From contig ML133453.1 of NCBI GenBank assembly GCA_003864495.1, forward strand, positions 528,949-592,948: a stretch of DNA of 64,000 bases, read 5' to 3'. This document shows, one piece after another, positions 27,701-37,643 of the stretch. Origin of the DNA: Nemopilema nomurai (taxonomy: Eukaryota; Cnidaria; Scyphozoa; Rhizostomeae; Rhizostomatidae). Below the pieces are notes generated by a model. It saw only the letters and a program-made list of their open reading frames with translations. It was not told the origin of the DNA and searched no databases. The position numbers and the translations under genes were made by a program. Every line of letters begins with the position of its first letter. The stretch's first letter is position 1.

Positions 27701-30700
27701 GTTTAACTGTGTATGTCGAATAAAATGAATTACTTTGCTTCTCTAGTCCATAATTATCTGTTGAATGCAATTGATAATCTCTTGCCTCTGATAAGTTCAA
27801 CTATAAATTTTAGCTCCTAGTTTGACATTGTTTACTACAAAGTTTGTGGAATGATAAAAACTCTACTTTGACAGTGCCTCATAATAAATTAAATGACTTT
27901 GCTTCTCTAGTTGATAATTATCTGGTGAATCCAGTAAGTAATATTTTGTCTCAGATAAGTGCAACTATAAATTGTAAGTTAGCTTCTAGTTGAACATAGT
28001 AAATTTGTTTAGGTTGTTTAATGATAAATAACTCTGGTTAAAAATTCCCCTAATAAACGAAATGAATTACTTTGCTGCTTAAATTGATAATTATATAGTG
28101 AATGCAGCTAATAACCTTCTGCCTCTGGCTGAACAGTGACAATTGAGAAATGGTTTGTAAAGAAACTAATCTTACTGAGAAGTGTCTTGTTCGCACGGTA
28201 GATATAACCGCACTACTAGTTCAAAATGATTGACAAAATATATTAATGACTCTGTTTCGCTGGTTTAACAGTGTCTGATCAATGCAGTAAATACATTAGT
28301 GCATCTAGTTAAACCGTGAAAATTAACCAAAGGAGTTCAATAAAATGGCTCTTCCTGAACAGTGACTGATAAATTCAGTTATTAATTCAGTTACTTTGGC
28401 TGAAGAAATAATTCAGTGGCTCTTGTTCATTAGTTCTTGATAAAAACAAGGATCATACTTTGCCTCTGGTTGTCTAGACTGTGATAAGTTTAATTAAAAA
28501 CTACTAGGTTCTAGTTTAATATTGTAAATTTGTTAAGGTTGTTGAATGATAAATAACTCCAGTTTAACTGTGTATGTCGAATAAAATGAATTACTTTGCT
28601 TCTCTAGTCCATAATTATCTGTTGAATGCAATTGATAATCTCTTGCCTATGAGAAGTTCAACTATAAATTTTTAGCTCCTAGTTTGACATTGTTTACTCA
28701 AAGTTTGTGGAATGATAAAAAACTCTACTTTGACAGTGCCTCATAATAAATTAAATGACTTTGCTTCTCTAGTTGATAATTATCTGGTGAATCCAGTAAG
28801 TAATATTTTGTCTCAGATAAGTGCAACTATAAATTGTAAGTTAGCTTCTAGTTGAACATAGTAAATTTGTTTAGGTTGTTGAATGATAAATAACTCTGGT
28901 TACAAATTCCCTCATCAACGAAATGAATTACTTTGCTGCTCAAGTTGATAATTATCTGTTGAATGCAGTTGATAATCTCTTGCCTCTGATAACTTCAAGT
29001 ATCAATTATTAGCTCCTAGTTGGACATTGTTTACTACAAAGTTTGTGGAATGATAAAAACTCTAGTTTCACAGTGCCTCAAATAAATTAAATGACTTGCT
29101 TCTCTAGTTGTAATTATCTGGTGAATCCAGTAAGTAATATTTTGTCTCAGATAAGTGCAACTATAAATTGTTAGTTAGCTTCTAGTTGAACATTGTATTT
29201 GATAGGTTGTTGAATGATAAATAACTCTGGTTAAAAATTCCCTTAAACGAAATGAATTACTTTGCTGCTTCAATTGATAATTATATAGTGAATGCAGCTA
29301 ATAACCTTCTGCCTCTGGCTGAACAGTGACAATTGAGAAATGGTTTGTAAAGAAACTAATCTTACTGAGAAGTGCCTTGTTGGCACGGCAAATATAACCG
29401 CATACTAGTTCAAAATGATTGACAAAATATATTAATGACTCTGTTTCGCTGGTTTAACAGTGTCTGATCAATGCAGTAAATACATTAGTGCATCTAGTTA
29501 AACCGTGAAAATTAACCAAAGGAGTTCAATAAAATGGCTCTTCCTGAACAGTGACTGATAAATTCAGTTATTAATTCAGTTACTCTGGCTGAAGAAATAA
29601 TTCAGTGGCTCTTGTTCATTAGTTCTTGATAAAAACAAGGATGATACTTTGCCTCTGGTTGTCTAGACTGTGATAAGTTTAATTAAAAACTACTAGCTTC
29701 TAGTTTAATATTGTAAATTTGTTAAGGTTGTTGAATGATAAATAACTCCAGTTTAACTGTGTATGTCGAATAAAATGAATTACTTTGCTTCTCTAGTCAT
29801 AATTATCTGTTGAATGCAATTGATAATCTCTTGCCTATGATAAGTTCAACTATAAATTTTTAGCTCCTAGTTTGACATTGTTTACTACAAAGTTTGTGGA
29901 ATGAAAAAACTCTATTGACAGTGCCTCATAATAAATTAAATGACTTTGCTTCTCTAGTTGATAATTATCTGGTGAATCCAGTAAGTAATATTTTGTCTCA
30001 GATAAGTGCAACTATAAATTGTAAGTTAGCTTCTAGTTGAACATAGTAAATTTGTTTAGGTTGTTGAATGATAAATAACTCTGGTTACAAATTCCCTCAT
30101 CAACGAAATGAATTACTTTGCTGCTCAAGTTGATAATTATCTGTTGAATGCAGTTGATAATCTCTTGCCTCTGATAACTTCAAGTATCAATTATTAGCTC
30201 CTAGTTGGACATTGTTTACTACAAAGTTTGTGGAATGATAAATAACTCTAGTTTCACAGTGCCTCATAATAAATTAAATGACTTCGCTTCTCTAGTTGGT
30301 AATTATCTGGTGAATCCAGTAAGTAATATTTTGTCTCAGATAAGTGCAACTATAAATTGTTAGTTAGCTTCTAGTTGAACATTGTAAATTTGTTTAGGTT
30401 GTTGAATGATAAATAACTCTGGTTAAAAATTCCCTAATAACGAAATGAATTACTTTGCTGCTTAAATTGATAATTATATAGTGAATGCAGCTAATAACCT
30501 TCTGCCTCTGGCTGAACAGTGACAATTGAGAGAAATGGTTTGTAAAGAAACTAATCTTACTGAGAAGTGTCTTGTTCGCACGGTAGATATAACCGCACTA
30601 CTAGTTCAAAATGATTGACAAAATATATTAATGACTCTGTTTCGCTGGTTTAACAGTGTCTGATCAATGCAGTAAATACATTAGTGCATCTAGTTAAACC

Positions 30701-33700
30701 GTGAAAATTAACCAAAGGAGTTCAATAAAATGGCTCTTCCTGAACAGTGACTGATAAATTCAGTTATTAATTCAGTTACTGGCTGAAGAAATAATTCAGT
30801 GGCTCTTGTTCATTAGTTCTTGATAAAAACAAGGATGATACTTTGCCTCTGGTTGTCTAGACTGTGATAAGTTTAATTAAAAACTACTAGTTCTAGTTTA
30901 ATATTGTAAATTTGTTAAGGTTGTTGAATGATAAATAACTCCAGTTTAACTGTGTATGTCGAATAAAATGAATTACTTTGCTTCTCTAGTCATAATTATC
31001 TGTTGAATGCAATTGATAATCTCTTGCCTATGAGAAGTTCAACTATAAATTTTTAGCTCCTAGTTTGACATTGTTTACTACAAAGTTTGTGGAATGAAAA
31101 AACTCTACATTGACAGTGCCTCATAATAAATTAAATGACTTTGCTTCTCTAGTTGATAATTATCTGGTGAATCCAGTAAGTAATATTTTGTCTCAGATAA
31201 GTGCAACTATAAATTGTAAGTTAGCTTCTAGTTGAACATAGTAAATTTGTTTAGGTTGTTGAATGATAAATAACTCTGGTTACAAATTCCCTCATCAACG
31301 AAATGAATTACTTTGCTGCTCAAGTTGATAATTATCTGTTGAATGCAGTTGATAATCTCTTGCCTCTGATAACTTCAAGTATCAATTATTAGCTCCTAGT
31401 TGGACATTGTTTACTACAAAGTTTGTGGAATGATAAATAACTCTAGTTTCACAGTGCCTCATAATAAATTAAATGACTTCGCTTCTCTAGTTGGTAAGTA
31501 TCTGGTGAATCCAGTAAGTAATATTTTGTCTCAGATAAGTGCAACTATAAATTGTTAGTTAGCTTCTAGTTGAACATTGTAAATTTGTTTAGGTTGTTGA
31601 ATGATAAATAACTCTGGTTAAAAATTCCCTAATAAACGAAATGAATTACTTTGCTGCTTAAATTGATAATTATATAGTGAATGCAGCTAATAACCTTCTG
31701 CCTCTGGCTGAACAGTGACAATTGAGAGAAATGGTTTGTAAAGAAACTAATCTTACTGAGAAGTGTCTTGTTCGCACGGTAGATATAACCGCACTACTAG
31801 TTCAAAATGATTGACAAAATATATTAATGACTCTGTTTCGCTGGCTTAACAGTGTCTGATCAATGCAGTACATACATTAGTGCATCTAGTTAAACCGTGA
31901 AAATTAACCAAAGGAGTTCAATAAAATGGCTCTTCCTGAACAGTGACTGATAAATTCAGTTATTAATTCAGTTACTCTGGCTGAAGAAATAATTCAGTGG
32001 CTCTTGTTCATTAGTTCTTGATAAAAACAAGGATGATACTTTGCCTCTGGTTGTCTAGACTGTGATAAGTTTAATTAAAAACTACTAGGTTCTAGTTTAA
32101 TATTGTAAATTTGTTAAGGTTGTTGAATGATAAATAACTCCAGTTTAACTGTGTATGTCGAATAAAATGAATTACTTTGCTTCTCTAGTCCATAATTATC
32201 TGTTGAATGCAGTTGATAATCTCTTGCCTCTGATAACTTCAAGTATCAATTATTAGCTCCTAGTTGGACATTGTTTACTACAAAGTTTGTGGAATGATAA
32301 ATAACTCTAGTTTCACAGTGCCTCATAATAAATTAAATGACTTCGCTTCTCTAGTTGGTAAGTATCTGGTGAATCCAGTAAGTAATATTTTGTCTCAGAT
32401 AAGTGCAACTATAAATTGTTAGTTAGCTTCTAGTTGAACATTGTAAATTTGTTTAGGTTGTTGAATGATAAATAACTCTGGTTAAAAATTCCCTAATAAA
32501 CGAAATGAATTACTTTGCTGCTCAAGTTGATAATTATATAGTGAATGCAGCTAATAACCTTCTGCCTCTGGCTGAACAGTGACAATTGAGGGAAATAGTT
32601 TGTAAAGAAAGTAATCTTACTGAGCAGTGCCTTGTTGGCACGGCAAATATAACCGCAATACTAGTTCAAAATGATTGACAAAATATATTAATGACTCTGT
32701 TTCGTTAGTTCAAAGTGTCTGATCAATGCAGTAAATACATTAGTGCATCTAGTTAAACCGTGAAAATTAACCAAAGGAGTTCAATAAAATGGCTCTTCCT
32801 GAACAGTGACTGATAAACTCAGTTATTAATTCAGTTACTCTGGCTGAAGAAATAATTCAGTGGCTCTTGTTCATTAGTTCTTGATAAAAACATGGATGAT
32901 ACTGTGCCTCTGGTTGTCTAGACTGTGATAAGTTTAGTTAAAAACTACTACCTTCTAGTTTAACATTGTAAATTTGTTAAGGTTGTTGAATGATAAATAA
33001 CTCCAGTTTAACTGTGTATGTCTAATAAAATGAATTACTTTGCTTCTCTAGTCCATAATTATCTGTTGAATGCAATTTATAATCTCTTGCCTCTGATCAG
33101 TTCAACTATAAATTTTTAGCTCCTAGTTTGACATTGTTTACTACAAAGTTTGTGGAATGATAAAAAACTCTACTTTGACAGTGCCTCATAATAAGTTAAA
33201 TGACTTTGCTTCTCTAGTTGATAATCATCTGGTGAATCCAGTAAGTAATATTTTGTCTCAGATAAGTGCAACTATAAATTGTTAGTTAGCTTCTAGTTGA
33301 ACATTGTATATTAGATAAGGTTGTTGAATGATAAATAACTCTGGTTACAAATTCCCTCTTAAACGAAATGAAATACTTTGCTGCTCAAGTTGATAATTAT
33401 ATAGTGAATGCAGCTAATAACCTTCTGCCTCTTGCTGAACAGTGACAATTGAGGGAAATAGTTTGTAAAGAAAGTAATCTTACTGAGCAGTGCCTTGTTG
33501 GCACGGCAAATATAACCGCACTACTAGTTCAAAATGATTGACAAAATATATTAATGACTGTGTTTCGCTGGTTTAACAGTGTCTGATCAATGCAGTAAAT
33601 ACATTAGTGCATCTAGTTAAACCGTGAAAATTAACCAAAGGAGTTCAATAAAATGGCTCTTCCTGAACAGTGACTGATAAATTCAGTTATTAATTCAGTT

Positions 33701-34165
33701 ACTCTGGCTGAAGAAGTAATTCAGTGGCTTTTTATTAGTTCTTGATAAAAACAAGGATAATACTGTGCCTCTGGTTGTCTAGACTGTGATAAGTTAAATT
33801 AAAAACTACTACCTTCTAGTTTAACATTGTAAATTTGTTAAGGTTGTTGAATGATAAATAACTCCAATTTAACTGTGTATGTCGAATAAAATGAATTACC
33901 TTGCTTCTCTAGTCCATAATTATCTGTTGAATGCAATTGATAATCTCTTGCCTCTGATAAGTTCAACTATAAATTTTTAGCTCCTAGTTTGACATTGTTT
34001 ACTACAAAGTTTGTGGAATGATAAATAACTCTAGTTTCACAGTGCCTCATAATAAATTAAATGACTTTGCTTCTCTAGTTGGTAATTATCTGGTGAATCC
34101 AGTAAGTAATATTTTGTCTCAGATAAGTGCAACTATAAATTGTTAGTTAGGTTCTAGTTGAACAT
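15770..34165 (+). repeat. AT-rich satellite, array 1b, higher-order units of 860-1540 bp
   Basis: Continuation of the 854-9541 array, same strand and same unit design. The LINE-tail/3'-UTR marker recurs near 16.56, 18.09, 19.29, 20.83, 21.69, 22.89, 24.43, 25.29, 26.15, 27.35, 28.21, 29.41, 30.60, 31.80, 32.66 and 33.53 kb, giving intervals of about 860, 1200 or 1540 bp. The middle of the array is the most uniform, while 32.7-34.1 kb carries more private substitutions, as expected of an array edge. It ends abruptly after CTAGTTGAACAT at 34165, next to U2-like sequence. No genes. Confidence 0.95.
18700..25700 (+). repeat. Second-level duplication: about 3.6-kb block repeated within the satellite
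   Basis: The interval series of about 1200, 1540 and 860 bp occurs twice in succession, and private variants repeat at an offset of about 3,603 bp: CAAGTAACAATTATT at about 18866 and 22471, CGCAAGGTAGAT at about 19266 and 22870, CAGTCATTAATTCAG at 20987 and 24590, and CCTGATAATAAA at about 21350 and 24953. The 860-bp unit at 24.4-25.3 kb is copied again at 25.3-26.15 kb. Edges are approximate: about 18.7-22.1 kb and 22.3-25.7 kb. Confidence 0.8.
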
Positions 34166-34228
34166 AATGCCTTACCGCGAGCACGGGTTGCCCTGGCATT
34201 GCAGTACAGCCATGGGTGGCCCAGCCCC
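34166..34228 (+). ncRNA. U2 snRNA 3' end fragment (stem-loop IV region)
   Basis: GCACGGGTTGCCCTGG followed by CATTGCAGTACAG and CCATGGG matches the 3' end of animal U2 snRNA: the CCTGGTATTGCAGTAC loop that binds U2B''/A', here with C for T at one loop position. Similarity starts around 34172-34180, roughly U2 nt 145-150, so the 5' three quarters of U2 are missing. It lies directly against the end of the satellite array. A short A-rich stretch (CTTAAAAACAAACC) follows at about the distance expected for an snRNA 3' box. It is a fragment and not a working gene. Confidence 0.75.
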
Positions 34229-34815
34229 TCTTTACCTATCTTAAAAACAAACCGATAAACACAGACAGACATTAGTGGCTGGGTCGTTTGTTTGTTCCTT
34301 CGTTCGTTCGTGTCATTTTCAATGTCATTGCCATTGCAAGTTTGTGCGTAGTGTAGGATTATATTTGTAGCGTAGCATTTTCGTAGCATGGATTATTGTG
34401 GTGTGGATAAATTGCTTTGTCTCTCACTCTCATACATCTTATTATACCTTATTATATCTTATAATACCGCGAACAGTTGTGTTTCATGATTGTGTTCCGG
34501 TCAGTTCTGGAGAAACAATTAAAACAATTCTTAAATTTACCATGGCTCCAGTCCAGACACTGCTTGGATTCAGGCGTAATCTGTAGTAGTAGTAGTAGTA
34601 GCAGTAGTAGTACTAGCAGTGCAGAAACATGGGCATGCTTCAGATGACTACGAGCGCTAACAAAGTCTCATCCCACCTCAGCCAGACAGCCACGACAAGC
34701 TGACCGGAACTCCACAGCTCGCTCTATAAAATGAGGATGGTGTGCGTGACTCCTTTCCCTCATGTGTCGAGCAATTCCTACCACCAACCAGCCTCCCTTG
34801 CACCCTGGAAGAGTC
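34229..34815. other. snRNA spacer, upstream region of the U1-like gene
   Basis: No convincing protein gene. Richer in G+C than the satellite. It contains a GTA/TAG trinucleotide microsatellite at 34583-34619. The last 60-100 bp should include the U1 promoter (PSE); GCTCTATAAAATGAGG at about 34720 is TATA-like but sits about 95 bp upstream of the RNA start. I could not assign a PSE reliably. Confidence 0.5.
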
Positions 34816-34980
34816 ATACTTACCTGACGGGGAAGACAACGTGATAATGAAGGCGTTTCCTCCAGGGTGAGGCCCTTCCATTGCAGCTCGGTTGGGCTGA
34901 CCCCTGCGATTACCCCAAACGTGGGTAACTCAACCGTACAATTTCTGGTAGTGGGGACCTGCGTTCTGCGCAAATCTTGC
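34816..34980 (+). ncRNA. U1 snRNA: U1 spliceosomal snRNA gene (or recent pseudogene)
   Basis: Full-length U1 snRNA match of about 165 nt. It begins ATACTTACCTG, the 5'-splice-site-pairing end, and contains GGTGAGGCCCTTCCATTGCA, GCTGACCCCTGCGATTACCC, GTGGGTAACTC and the Sm site AATTTCTGG followed by TAGTGGGGACCTGCGTTC. In spliceosomes U1 recognises 5' splice sites. Two protein-binding loops depart from the usual sequence as I know it: the U1-70K loop reads GATAATGAAGG where GATCACGAAGG is usual, and the U1A loop reads ATTGCAGCTC where ATTGCACTCC is usual. The last stem also pairs poorly. The copy may therefore be a variant or a young pseudogene. It shares the + strand with the nearby U2 fragments, suggesting a linked U1-U2 cluster. 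Confidence 0.9.
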
Positions 34981-35266
34981 CTTACACTCTCTTGTTGCCT
35001 TGTTTGCAAGTTGCCCGTTGTGTTCACGCTCCGCACCGTGTTGATTATAGATAGTTGTTTTCTACTGTCTTGATTTCAAGTTGGTTTATCTGCATCTAGG
35101 TGCGTGCCGTCGCTGGTGTCTTCGTCTGCAACGGCTGTCTATCTTTCCTTCATTTGTGGATGTTTATTATCAACGCTCAGCTCAGCTCAGTAAACCAAGT
35201 GTCTACGTCCTCTACGGCCATAATTGTACAGCCTTGGTCTGTCATTGCCAACCGACGAGAAAGGCC
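34981..35266. other. Spacer between U1-like gene and U2 flank
   Basis: No protein gene supported. One 12-base word, TCTACGGCCATA (about 35211-35222), equals bases 2-13 of many animal 5S rRNAs, but the sequence after it does not continue as 5S. Confidence 0.5.
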
Positions 35267-35484
35267 TACTACGTAGGTAGGTAGGTAGGTAGGTATGTGG
35301 CCACTCTATTGGTTTTTGATTTGTTTACTGATTGATGTTTTGATGATTTGATTACTGATTACTGATTACTGATTTGTTGCTGATTGAGAAAGAACAATGA
35401 GACAAGAGCAAAGGAGCCAGTCATAGCCCCGCAAGCAACTAAGGAAGGTGGTGGAGAGTCTCAACTGCTTAAGGGATATTCGGT
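35267..35484 (+). promoter_or_regulatory. U2 snRNA upstream flank, copy A
   Basis: 218 bp ending exactly at the U2 RNA start. It begins with a GTAG tetranucleotide run, followed by TGATT-rich sequence with three ATTACTG repeats. It is repeated at 43959-44176 at the same length with only a few substitutions that I could find (for example GTCATAG/GTCGTAG and CAACTAAGG/CAACGAAGG). By position it should contain the U2 promoter (PSE about 50-60 bp upstream of the RNA start), but I could not identify the PSE by consensus. Confidence 0.75.
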
Positions 35485-35512
35485 ATCGCTTCTCGGCCTT
35501 TTGGCTAAGATC
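35485..35512 (+). ncRNA. First 28 nt of U2 snRNA, interrupted by LINE copy 1
   Basis: ATCGCTTCTCGG then CCTTTTGGCTAAGATC is the exact 5' end of U2 snRNA. The next U2 bases (AAGTGTAGTATC) are absent and LINE 5'-UTR follows. The same cut point occurs at 44204. Confidence 0.93.
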
Positions 35513-35540
35513 GCCCCAACAGTTTAGAGGATACATGCTT

Positions 35541-35586
35541 AGACGCCCTTGGGACTCTCACCATAGAGTCTCTCCAAGGGGCGTCT
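35541..35586 (+). other. Conserved hairpin in the LINE 5' UTR
   Basis: AGACGCCCTTGG pairs with CCAAGGGGCGTCT (one bulged C), and GACTCT pairs with AGAGTC inside it, around the loop CACCAT. Copy 2 has a shorter version at about 44242-44269: AGTCGTCC pairing with GGGGCGGCT, using two G-U pairs. The flanks are shared (ATGCTTAG before, CTATAAC after). A stem kept despite sequence change suggests an RNA structure near the 5' end of the LINE transcript. Confidence 0.55.
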
Positions 35587-35609
35587 ATAACTCTTTTTGA
35601 GGGGAAACT

Positions 35610-36560
35610 ATGGCCGAGAGGTTGGCTTCAATTCTGAGCCAAGATCGAGCTCCCAGAAGCCTGGCGAAGGACTCTGTTTCTTCAAATGGCCAACGGAAGT
35701 TTGTTCCCACAAGCGCTGATCCTGAGAACGTAAGTACTGATGGAGAAACCACAGATGAAGCAACCAAAAAGATAGGTTAAGACAACACCAACGACAACTA
35801 AGAAAGACCTTACCGCCTGTTCCTACCTGGAGCAAGAAGCCCACAAGCAAAGCCAATAACTCTAGCCGCCCATACACTACGAGAGAGGAAAACCAGCCAG
35901 CCCGCAGCTATGCAGCCCTAGCGGCTGCCGCCACTGTAACTGAGGTGATTGTAGGTAGGTCTGGCAACCTCTGCAGCAACCCCCCGATGGGGAGAGCGAG
36001 GCCAAGGACCATTTGTGTTCACTCTGCTGGTTGGGTGATCGTCTGCCTGGGCTTCATTCGTAGACTGGCCGACAATGGTTTGAAGCCAACCCAGCTCCAG
36101 AAACTGCCGAATGGGGATCTCGAGGTCACTTTTGCGTCTGTAACAGACAAAGACCATTTCCTTGGTCTGGACTTCGTCCGCCAGCCCCGAGTACCTTGGA
36201 CGCCTGGTCTCCAGCATCCACCACCAATATGGGTCCGCATCTTCCACGTTCCCGCGGAGCTGCTGCCAAAAATTGTTGAGAAGAGGTTAGAGAAATTTGG
36301 TCGTGTCCTGTTTGCCAGGGAAAATATCAACCTTTATACCGACACTGCCAACTGTGTAATGACCCTTAAAATGGTCATAACCGATGCCATACCTAGCTAT
36401 GTACACCTGGGATCATACTGTTTACAGGTCCGACATGAGGCGCAGCCACTGAGGTGTCGAAAATGTGACAGTAGGGACCACTTTGCAGCCAACTGCTCTG
36501 TAAAAAGGTGCTACAACTGCGGGTCCAGTGACCACATTAATGCCGTCTGCCCTGAAAGAG
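35610..36560 (+). pseudogene. LINE copy 1 ORF1 (gag-like, CCHC zinc knuckles), broken
   Basis: RNA-binding gag-like protein of the Tx1-like LINE. The likely start is ATG 35610 in the context shared with copy 2 (ATGGCCGAG); that frame stops near 35780 and the protein continues in the frame open from 35945. Recognisable parts are the PRTICVHSAGW block (copy 2: PRSVCIHSHQG), GLDFVRQP (copy 2: GLDIVKTP), PPPIWVRI, and two zinc knuckles, CRKCDSRDHFAANC and CYNCGSSDHINAVC, at about 36457-36551. The third knuckle seen in copy 2 is separated from these by the hAT insertion and seems to resume at 37639 (CRHCALGQC). It would form RNP particles with LINE RNA if intact; here it is not. Confidence 0.75.
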
Positions 36561-37057
36561 ACTATGCAGTCAAGAAACGGGAAGCCAAGCAGAGAAGGAT
36601 CGATGCATGTTATCAAGCTGAAGGCACCACTGATGATGAAGTGATAGAAAAACAATCAAGTACTGTAGAAGAGAATGATGAGTTTGAGGCTGGCGAATTC
36701 AGTGGGCTTGATACGGAATTTGTAAGTGAAGGAGCCTGGTGCATCCAAGATCTGCTGACTGTGGTGCAGGAAACTGGTCTTGCAGATGGACTTCCACAAG
36801 TAATGCTTCTTTTGGAAATTGCGGCAGTAACACCACTAACAAGCGTGCATTGCGAGAGGTTGTTTAGCAGGATGAAGAGGGTAGTTTCTGCATCAAGATC
36901 GCAAATGCTACAGGCTAGGAAGGAACATCTTGTCATGTTGCAAGTTGAGCATGGTCTCCTTAGATGGCTCTCAAAACAGCCGAATTTTTATGAAAATATT
37001 GTAATAAGGTTTAGGGAGAACAATCATAGACGCTTAGAAAGATTTTCCGGGAAGTGA
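35945..37057 (+). CDS. Chimeric ORF: LINE gag zinc knuckles fused in frame to a hAT C-terminus
   Basis: One uninterrupted 370-codon frame. Roughly residues 1-205 are the LINE gag-like protein with two CCHC knuckles. The last 110 or so residues are a hAT-family transposase C-terminal dimerisation domain, with the signature LPQVMLLLEIA, TSVHCERLFSRMKRV and QARKEHLVML, ending at 37057. The stretch between (about residues 206-255) is acidic and cannot be assigned. The join comes from insertion of a hAT fragment in the LINE, followed by a frame that happens to stay open. There is no evidence of expression or selection. Either a chance chimera or a transposon-derived fusion protein in the making; I favour chance. 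Confidence 0.7.
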   Translation: MIVGRSGNLCSNPPMGRARPRTICVHSAGWVIVCLGFIRRLADNGLKPTQLQKLPNGDLEVTFASVTDKDHFLGLDFVRQPRVPWTPGLQHPPPIWVRIFHVPAELLPKIVEKRLEKFGRVLFARENINLYTDTANCVMTLKMVITDAIPSYVHLGSYCLQVRHEAQPLRCRKCDSRDHFAANCSVKRCYNCGSSDHINAVCPERDYAVKKREAKQRRIDACYQAEGTTDDEVIEKQSSTVEENDEFEAGEFSGLDTEFVSEGAWCIQDLLTVVQETGLADGLPQVMLLLEIAAVTPLTSVHCERLFSRMKRVVSASRSQMLQARKEHLVMLQVEHGLLRWLSKQPNFYENIVIRFRENNHRRLERFSGK

Positions 37058-37643
37058 TTTTCTTATTGCAATTAATTAAAATTTAAGCAGCTTAAGAAGG
37101 GTGGGCAAGTAAAACCAAAAAGTATGCCCTATTTCTAGTTTCGATTATCTTTCATGCATGCTGGGCAGATCGAGTTTGGTCTTCCCCAAGGAACGTTATT
37201 TGAATTCAAACTTTTTCTGTAATTTGTCCTTGAAAATTGTAATTTTTATAATTCTACTGACATTATATCATTATAATTCTTTACATAATTCCATCATACA
37301 GGAAGATTAAGGTAGGAGTAGATAGCAGGTTTTACTAAGAAATATTTTGCAATATTACACTTGGAGCAGTTAATAGTCTTTTTAGCAGCTTTGTAAATCA
37401 ATCTTTTGAATTCTTAATATATGTTTTAAGAAAATTTATTAGCCAGAGCTATCTTTTTTTTTAATTGCTTGCTTTCAATCTAATTACATCAATTGAAATG
37501 AGAGAATTTTGAATTTGCAATAGAAACAAAATTATTCAAAAACTAAAAGGGCGTTTCCGGAAATCTAAAGGGTGTGGTCCTGAACAAATTTTCTCGCAAG
37601 TATTAGCAACTTATTTTACCTGCCAGCCGCCCCTGGTATGCAG
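36562..37643 (+). mobile_element. hAT DNA transposon remnant inside LINE copy 1
   Basis: Only the 3' part of a hAT element is present: the dimerisation-domain coding end (to 37057), about 560 bp of non-coding sequence, and a right terminus reading CCAGCCGCCCCTG at 37623-37635, as expected of a hAT inverted repeat. GTATGCAG (37636-37643) then returns to the LINE zinc-knuckle sequence. CTATGCAG at 36562-36569 on the left side matches it at 7 of 8 bases and could be the other copy of an 8-bp target duplication, but no left CAG terminus follows it, so the left boundary is uncertain. The catalytic DDE part is missing. Confidence 0.65.

Noticed and set aside
34147..35036. Several minus-strand ORFs of 60-120 codons in the snRNA spacer and U1 region
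   Set aside because: They overlap the U2 tail and U1 matches on the other strand, with no recognisable domains.
34867..35073. Plus-strand ORF of 68 codons overlapping the U1-like gene
   Set aside because: It lies across the 3' half of the U1 RNA; the RNA match explains the sequence.
35275..35295. GTAG repeats as a telomere-like sequence
   Set aside because: The unit is GTAG, not TTAGGG or a known telomere repeat, and it is part of the U2 flank in both copies.
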